From: CAYFZO01 sp965226235
GTDB taxonomy: Bacteria > Pseudomonadota > Gammaproteobacteria > Poriferisulfidales > Oxydemutatoraceae
Assembly (NCBI GenBank): GCA_965226235.1
Contig: OZ245335.1
Location: forward strand, 1,798,001-1,862,000
Direction: 5' to 3'
Length of the DNA: 64,000 nucleotides
The notes under the pieces were generated by a model that saw only the letters and a list, made by a program, of their open reading frames with translations, was not told the DNA's origin and searched no databases. Of the stretch, positions 54,551 through 63,500 are shown piece by piece. Made by a program: the position numbers and the translations under genes. Within the stretch, counting starts at the first letter, position 1; each line of letters opens with the position of its first letter.

Positions 54551-57500
54551 TGCACGAGTTGGTGTTGTCCTTTACTGCATCGGGAGGCGCGGCGCTGGTG
54601 CTGGCGGGCGGCACGACCGTAGTGGAGGTGTCGCTTGTGAATCCACAGTTGCTGATGGGCGAGGACGAAGCGGTGGAAGTTTCGTTCACGACAGAGGTAG
54701 TGACGATCGTCGGCGAGGGTGATCCCGGGTTGAGGTTGACGCGGGCCATGCCAGGTATGAGCGTGATCATCGGAGCGGCGTACGACGTTCCGTTGACGCT
54801 GGGGAAGGTGATTGCGTCGGGCAGGGTGCTGTCGGGCGGTGTCCTGGCTGCGAACACGCGGGTAGTTTCGACCGCTCTTGCGGTGGAGGTTGTCGCGCGT
54901 CGTTTCCGGCTGGAGATTCTGAGCGAGGCGGGGACCCGTTCTTCACCGTTGCGCGTGCTGGCGGGGGCCTCGACGCCGTTGCGTCTGCATCTGCTGGGTG
55001 TGGGTTCTTCTCTGGGGATTCCGTCGCTGGGCGCGGACGAGATGCTGACGGCGGAGTTGACTTACATCGACGGGAGCGGGGTTTCCCTGTCTTCGCAGCG
55101 GGTGACGTTTTCCAGAGGCAGCACCGAGGCTAGGGTGGTGCTGTCGGCGGCGGTGACCGCGACGAGTGGCACGTTGACGGCAGAGGCCGTCTTCGCCATG
55201 GCAGAGGCGTCCGATGAAATCGACGCGGTGGTCGAGTCGGCGATGCTGGCGGTGGAGATCGTCCCGCGTGCGTTCACGCTGACGTTTGACCCGGCATCGG
55301 TTTCCGTTGTCGCGGGTGCCACGACGCAGGTGACGCTGACGCTGACAGGCGATACGGAACTCATAGGAGATGGTGAGGCGATCGAGGTCACGTTTGCATA
55401 TGACTCGTCTGACCCGGCCGGCGGCGGTGTGCGGGTTGCGAGGCCGGCGGTGTTCACCGCAGGCAGTACCGCGGCTGTGGTGATGCTGGAAGCGGCGACG
55501 ACCGCGACGGATGGCGAGCTGGAGGCATCGGTACTCGATGTAGACGGCGCGACGGTCACACCGGCGACGCTGGATGTGGGGATTGTCCCGCGGGCGTTCG
55601 TGCTGGCATTCGATGCGTCAACGGTGTCGGTGATTGCGGGCGCCACGACGCAGGTGACGTTGACGCTGACGGGAGATCGTGCGCTCGCGGCGAGCGACCG
55701 GTTCGCGGCGACGTTTACGTATGCTCCGTCCGACCTGGATGGCGGCGTGCGGGTTGTGGGGCCGGTGGAGTTCACCGCAGGCAGCACCGCGGCTGTGGTG
55801 ATACTGGAAGCGGCGACGACCGCGACGGGTGGCGTACTGACGGCATCGGCGCCTGAGGCGGACGGCGCGACGGTCGCACCGGCGACGCTGGCGGTGGGGA
55901 TTGTCCCGCGTGCGTTCACGCTGGCATTCGATGCGTCAACGGTGTCGATGATTGCGGGTGCCACGACGCAGGTGACGCTGACGCTGACGGGCGATACGGA
56001 ACTCATAGGAGAGGATGAGGCGATTGAGGTCACGTTTGCGTACGATCCGTCTGATCTGGATGTGTCTGACCCGGATGGCGGCGTGCGGGTTGCGGGGCCG
56101 GTGGAGTTCACCGCAGGCAGCAACGCGGCTGTGGTGACGCTGGAAGCGGCGACGACCGCGACGAGTGGCGTGCTGGAGGCATCGGTACTCAATGTGGACG
56201 GCGCGACGGTCGCACCGGCGACGCTGGCGGTGGAGATTGTCCCGCGGTTGTTCACGTTGGTGTTTGACCTGGCATCGGTTTCCGTTGTTGCGGGCGCCAC
56301 GAGGCAGGTGACGCTGACGCTGACGGGAGATCATGCGCTCGCGGCGAGCGATCGGTTCGCGGTGGAGTTTTCGTATGACCTGGATGGCGGTGTAGAGGTT
56401 GTGGCGTTGGAGCCGATGATATTCACCACGGACAGCACCGCAGCTGTGGTGACGCTGGAAGCGGCGACAACCGCGACGGGTGACGTGCTGGAGGCATCGG
56501 TGCTCAATGTGGACGGCGCGACGGTCGCACCGGCGACGCTGGCTGTGGAGATTGTCCCGCGGTTGTTCACGTTGGCGTTTGACCCGGCATCGGTTTCCGT
56601 TGTCGCGGGCGCCACGGCGCAGGTGACGTTGACGCTGACGGGAGATCGTGCGCTCGCGGCGAGCGATCGGTTCGCGGTGGAGTTTGCATATGACCCGGCC
56701 GGCGGCGGCGTGCAGATTGTGGAGCTGGTGACGTTCGCCACGGACAGCACTGCGGCTGTGGTGACGCTGGAAGCGGCGATGACCGCGACGGATGGCGTGC
56801 TGGAGGCATCGGTACTCGATGTAGACGGCGCGACGGTCACAGCGGCGACGCTGGCGGTGGAGATTGTCCCGCGGTTGTTCACGTTGGCGTTTGACCCGGC
56901 ATCGGTTTCCGTTGTCGCGGGTGCCACGGCGCAGGTAACGCTGACGCTGACAGGCGATACGGAACTCATAGGAGATGATGAGGCGATTGAGGTCACGTTT
57001 GCATATGACTCGTCTGACCCGGCCGGCGGCGGTGTGCGGGTTGCGAGGCCGGCGGTGTTCACCGCAGGCAACACCGCGGCTGTGGTGACGCTGGAAGCGG
57101 CGACGACCGCGACGGATGGCGTGCTGGAGGCATCGGTGCTCGATGTGGACGGCGCGACGGTCACAGCGGCGACGCTGGATGTGGAGATTGTCCCGCGGTT
57201 GTTCACGTTGGCGTTTGACCCGGCATCGGTTTCCGTTGTCGCGGGTGCCACGACGCAGGTGACGCTGACTCTGACAGGCGATCGTGTGCTCGCGGCGAGC
57301 GACCGGTTCGCGGTGGAGTTTGCATATGACCCGGATGGCGGCGTGCAAGTTGTGGAGCCGGTGGAGTTCTCTGAGGGTACGACCGCGGCTACGGTGACCC
57401 TGGAAGCGGCGACGATCGCGACGGATGGCGTGCTGGAGGCATCGGTACTCGATGTAGACGGCGCGACGGTCACACCGGCGACGCTGGCGGTGGAGATTGT

Positions 57501-60500
57501 CCCGCGGGCGTTCACGTTGGCGTTTGATCTGGCATCGGTTTCCGTTGTCGCGGGCGCCATGACGCAGGTGACGCTGACGCTGACGGGAGATCGTGTGCTC
57601 GCGGCGAGCGACCGGTTCGCGGTGGAGTTTGCATATGCTCCGTCCGACCCGGATGGCGGCGGAGTAGAGGTTGTGGCGTTGGAGCCGGTGACGTTCAGCA
57701 TGGACAGCACCGAGGTTACGGTGACCCTGGAAGCGGCGACGACCGCGACGGGTGGCGTGCTGGAGGCATCGGTGGCCGAGGCAGACGGCGCAGCGGTCGC
57801 AGCGGCGACGCTGGCTGTGGAGATTGTCCCGCGTGCGTTCGCGTTGGCGTTTGACCTGGCATCGGTTTCCGTTGTCGCGGGCGCCACGAGGCAGGTGACG
57901 TTGACGCTGACGGGAGATCGTGCGCTCGCGGCGAGCGACCGGTTCGCGGTGGAGTTTGCATATGCTCCGTCCGACCCGGATGGCGGCGGCGTGGAGGTTG
58001 TGGCGTTGGAGCCGGTGACGTTCAGCATGGACAGCAACGCGGCTGTGGTGACCCTGTCAGCGGCGACGACCGCGACGGGTGGCGTGCTGGAGGCATCGGT
58101 GCTTGATGTGGACGGCGCGACGGTCGCACCGGCGACGCTGGCGGTGGAGATTGTCCCGCGGTTGTTCACGTTGGCGTTTGACCTGGCATCGGTTTCCGTT
58201 GTCGCGGGCGCCACGACGCAGGTGACGTTGACGCTGACGGGAGATCGTGCGCTCGCGGCGAGCGATCGGTTCGCGGCGACGTTTACGTATGCTCCGTCCG
58301 ACCCGGATGGCGGCGTACAGATTATGAAGTCGGTGATGTTCACCGCAGGCAGCACCGCAGTTGTGGTGACGCTGGAAGCGGCGACGACCGCGGCGGGTGG
58401 CGTACTGACGGCGTTGGTGCCTGAGGCGGACGGTGCGGCGGTCACACCGGCGACGCTGGGTGTGGAGATTGTCCCGCGTGCGTTCGCGCTGGTGTTTGAT
58501 TTGGCATCGGTTTCTGTTGTCGCGGGCGCCACGACGCAGGTGACACTGACGCTGACGGGAGATCGTGCGCTCGCGGCGAGCGATCGGTTCGCGGTGGAGT
58601 TTTCGTATGACCCGGCCGGCGGCGGCGTAGAGGTTGTGGCGTTGGAGCCGGTGATGTTCACCGCGGGCAGCACCGCGGCTGTGGTGACGCTGGAAGCGGC
58701 GATGACCGCGACGGATGGCGAGCTGGAGGCATCGGTACTTGATGTAGACGGCGCGACGGTCACACCGACGACGCTGTCGGTGGAGATCGTGCCGCGGACG
58801 TTTGTGCTGGCGTTTGCCGCACCCGACGGCACACCGCCGCTGGCGGTCGCGCGGGTGCTGGCGGGCGGCACGACCGAGGTGGTGGTGGCACTGGAGAACC
58901 CGGATGTGCTGATGGAGGACGAGCAGTTGCTGGTTTCGTTGCAGTCGACGACGGTGACGGTCATTCCGCCTGAACTGACGTTGACCCGAGAGCAGCCGGG
59001 TATCTCCCTCACCATCGCGGCGCTTTTCGACGCAGTGCCGCCGTTGGGAACGATCATCGCCTCAGGCGAGGTACTGGCTGGCGGCGCGGCAGTTGATGGC
59101 ACGAAGGTGATTCCGGTCGCGCTGTCGGTGGAGATCGCGCCGCGGCGCTTCCGGCTGTCGCTGTCGCCGGGCGCGCGGCCGGGGCAGTTCAGCGCGACGG
59201 TGCGCCCGAACGAGATAATTCATACGGGTACGCGGAGTGTGGGCAGCAGCATTACCGTGGCCGAGTCCACCACGATCAAATCGCTGGCGGTGCGGGTAGA
59301 GATCAGCGGCGTGTCTCCCTTGGTCCTGCAGGTTAGGCTGCGTTCTCCCGGGGGAGCGGATGTGCTGTTGCACGGGCAGACGGGCGGAACCGAGCTTGGT
59401 TTCGAGCGAGCGTACACCTCAAGGGACCATGCAGGTCTGGCTGCTTTGGCTGGCGAGAGCGCGCAGGGCGAGTGGACACTGATGGTAGCTGATTTTTCGA
59501 GTGGTACAGCTATGGGCACGCTGGAGGCGTGGGGTCTGGAGATCAACGGCTTCGCGCCGGTGCTTGCAGGCGGCAGCGCGGCGGTGACGGCTTCGCTGGT
59601 GGCGGTCGAAACCCCGCTCGGGACGCCGCGGCTGTTTGCGGGCGAGACGCTGGCGGTGACGCTGGCGTATAACGACGGCACCGGCGTTGCGTTGTCCGGG
59701 CCGCCGGTGACATTCGACGCGGAGAGCAGCGCCGTCGGCGTGACGCTGGACGCGGCGCCCGACGCGACGCCAGGGACGCTGACGGCGGTGGTCGCGGGTG
59801 CCGTTCCGGTGAACGTCGAGGTCGCGCCGGCGGCGCTGCCGGTGGAGATCTCGCCGCGGCGCTTCCGGCTGTCGCTGTCGGGCGCGCCGGCGGACCCCGC
59901 GCAGCGCGTCGCAAGGGAGGCGCGTCCCCATGCTTATATTCCGTATATAGATTTCGCGCCGCTGGTCAGTACCATCACCGTGACGGAGGGCATCACGATC
60001 GAATCGCTGGTGGTCGGGGTCGCGATCAGTCACCCGGATAGGAGCGAGCTGGGGGTTGTGCTGACACTGCCCGGGGGAACGACGGTGACACTGTACAGTC
60101 CTAACCTTTCTGACGTTGAGTCCGACCTCGTCCGGGCATATACGTCGGTGAGCGACGCGGGTCTGGCGGCCTTGGTCGGGGGTAGCGCGCAGGGCGATTG
60201 GTCGCTGACGGTGAGAGATGTTTCTGCAACTGAGAGCGCCGGCACGCTGGAGTCGTGGTACCTGGAGATCAACACCGGCGCGCAGGTGATCGCGGGGGAA
60301 AGCGTGCCGGTCGTCGCCACCCTGTCGGGGCTCGACACGCCGTTTGGTGCGTCGCGTCTGTTTGCGGGCGAGACGCTGACGGCCGGTTGGACATACACCG
60401 ATGGTGTCGGCGTGACGCTGCCCCCGGTGGTGTTTCAAGTAGCGAGTCCCACATCCAGCGTCGAGGTCGCCGCGACGCTGACCGCGACGCTGGACGCGAC

Positions 60501-63500
60501 CACAGGGGTAGGGGTGCTGGAGTTGAGCGGCGATGGCTTGAAGAACGCGGAGGTGGAGCCGGTGTCGGTTCCAGTGGAGATCGTGCCGCGGGCGTTCACG
60601 CTGGTGCTTGATGTGCCGTCGGTGTCGGTGCTGGCAGGCGGCACGACCGAGGTGGTGGTGGCGCTCGCGGACCCGCGGTCGCTGGAGGCTGGCGAGTCGG
60701 TGCGGGTTTCGCTCTCGACACAGACGCCGGGGATCGTGGTGACCGGAGAACTTGAGCGGACGTTGACGGTGGGCGAGTCGAGTGCGTCCTTCATCATCGA
60801 AGCGGCACATGACGCGCCGATGTTTGGGACGATGATAGCCTCGGGCGAGGTGGTGTCGACCGGGAGCGTGGTCGTGAACACGGAGGTGGTTTCGGTCACC
60901 TTGTCGGTGGAGGTGGTGCCGCGGATGTTTCGTCTGTTTGTGGCGGAACCCGGTAGCGAGTACGTGGTCGCCGGAGGCAGCACCGAGGTGGTGGTGGGCA
61001 TCACGGGCGTGGATACCCCGCTGGGGCCAAGTCGGCTGGATGCGAGCGAGACGTTGCAGGTTGATTTTGTCTACACGGACGGCGAGGGCGTAACCCTGTC
61101 GCCGGTGTCGCTCAACGCAGGCAACTCGACCGGCACGGCGACGGTGATGGCCTCCCTGGCAGCGACGTCGGGGGTGTTGCAGTTGACCGGTAGCGGCTTG
61201 GAGAACGCGATGGTTGCGCCGGCATCGCTGGCGATCGAGGTGTTGCCGGGCGAGTTTCGGCTGATGTTCGAGCCGTCGCAGATCGGGATCCTGACCGGCA
61301 CGACGGAGACGGTGGTTCTGTCGCTGAGCGGCGCGTCGCAGTTGCCGGCAGGAGATGAGGTGCTTGTGGAATTGCTTCTGAACGATGCCAGCACGGTGAG
61401 CGTGGTGTCGACCGTGCTGTCGTTCGGTGCGTCCACGACGAACCATGTTGTCTCGTTGCACGCTACTGGGGGCAGTCAACCCGGGGAGACGACATTGTTC
61501 GCCGCGGTGTTGTTATCGCCGACGGCACTTTCGGACGCGATTTTTGTGGACGCCGAGCTAGCCGTGAACATCATTGAGTTGCGTCGTTTTTCGTGGGTGT
61601 TCCGTTCGGTGCAGAGCGGCGAGCGTCTGTCTGAACAGGCGGTGGTCGCCGGCGCTTCGACGCAGTTTCTGGTTTCCCTGGAAGGTGATTTCGGCGAACG
61701 CCTGACCGTCGATGAGCAAGTGCAGGCGACATTGACGTCGTCGTCACCACTGGATCTGGTAGTAGATCCGGTGACGGTGATACTTCGGCGCGACCTGTCG
61801 CAGTTGGTCACTTTGTCTGCGGCCACTGACGCGGCGCGAGGTACTGGGGCGCAGTTGCAACTGGTGTCGCAGCCGATGTTGGGGATGGCGGAGACAGAGG
61901 CGGAGTCGGCACTGCCGGTGCGGGTAGTGCACGAGTTGGTGTTGTCCTTTACTGCATCGGGAGGCGCGGCGCGGGTGCTGGCGGGCGGCACGACTGTAGT
62001 GGAGGTGTCGCTTGTGAATCCACAGTTGCTGACGGGCGAAGACGAAGCGGTGGAAGTTTCGTTCACGACAGAGGTAGTGACGATCGTCGGCGGGGGTGAT
62101 CCCGGGTTGAGGTTGACGCGGGCCATGCCAGGTATGAGCGTGATCATCGGAGCGGCGTACGACGTTCCGTTGACGCTGGGGAAGGTGATTGCGTCGGGCA
62201 GGGTGCTGTCGGGCGGTGTCCTGGCTGCGGACACGCGGGTAGTTTCGACCGCTCTTGCGGTGGAGGTTGTCGCGCGTCGTTTCCGGCTGGAGATTCTGAG
62301 CGAGGCGGGGACCCGTTCTTCACCGTTGCGCGTGCTGGCGGGGGCCTCGACGCCGTTGCGTCTGCATTTGCTGAGTGTGGGTTCTTCTCTGGGGATTCCG
62401 TCGCTGGGCGCGGACGAGATGCTGACGGCGGAGTTTACTTACATCGACGGGAGCGGGGTTTCCCTGTCTTCGCAGCGGGTGACGTTTTTCAGAGGCAGCA
62501 CCGAGACTACGGTGGTGCTGTCGGCGGCGGTGACCGCGACGAGTGGCACGTTGACGGCAGATGCCATCTTCGCCATGGCAGAGGCGTTCGATGAGATCGA
62601 CACGGTGGTCGAGTCGGCGATGCTGGCGGTGGAGATCGTCCCGCGGGCGTTCGCGCTGACGTTTGACCCGGCATCGGTTTCCGTTGTCGCGGGTGCCACG
62701 ACGCAGGTGACGCTGACGCTGACAGGCGATACGGAACTCATAGGAGATGATGAGGCGATCGAGGTCACGTTTGCATATGCTCCGTCCGACCCGGCCGACG
62801 GCGATGTGCGGGTTGCGAGGCCGGCGGTGTTCACCGCAGGCAGTACCGCGGCTGTGGTGATACTGGAAGCGGCGACGACCGCGACGGGTGGCGTACTGAC
62901 GGCGTCGGCGCCTGAGGCGGAAGGCGCGACGGTCGCACCGGCGACGCTGGCGGTGGAGATTGTCCCGCGGTTGTTCACGTTGGCGTTTGACCCGGCATCG
63001 GTTTCCGTTGTCGCGGGCGCCACGAGGCAGGTGACGTTGACGCTGACGGGAGATCGTGCGCTCGCGGCGAGCGACCGGTTCGCGGCGACGTTTACGTATG
63101 CTTCATCCGACCCGGATGGCGGCGTGCGGGTTGTGGAGCCGGTGGAGTTCACCGCAGGCAGCACCGCGGCTGTGGTGATACTGGAAGCGGCGACGACCGC
63201 GACGGGTGGCGTACTGACGGCGTCGGCGCCTGAGGCGGACGGCGCGGCGGTCGCACCGGCGACGCTGGATGTGGGGATTGTCCCGCGGGCGTTCGTGCTG
63301 GCGTTTGATCTGGCATCGGTTTCCGTTGTCGCGGGCGCCACGACGCAGGTGACGCTGACGCTGACGGGAGATCGTGTGCTCGCGGCGAGCGACCGGTTCG
63401 CGGTGACGTTTACGTATGCTTCATCCGACCCGGATGGCGGCGTGCGGGTTGCGGGGCCGGTGGAGTTCACCGCGGGCAGCACCGCGGCTGTGGTGATACT

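Larger units (their letters stand above)
53531..55269 (+). other. B'-E-F-C-D module block, copy 4 (F module frameshifted)
   Basis: The F module resembles copy 1 in its TLTILTSSSPPDL part but copy 3/5 in 'GAQLQLVSQPML', and is broken at 54505-54531. C and D follow in frame 1, with 'VFAMAEASDEIDAVVES' in D. Confidence 0.75.
51407..58797 (+). repeat. Large-scale tandem unit 2 (about 7.4 kb)
   Basis: Same module order as unit 1 but with eleven A modules. The 1.6 kb size difference equals five A modules of about 320 bp. Contains the frame break at 54505-54531. Confidence 0.85.
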
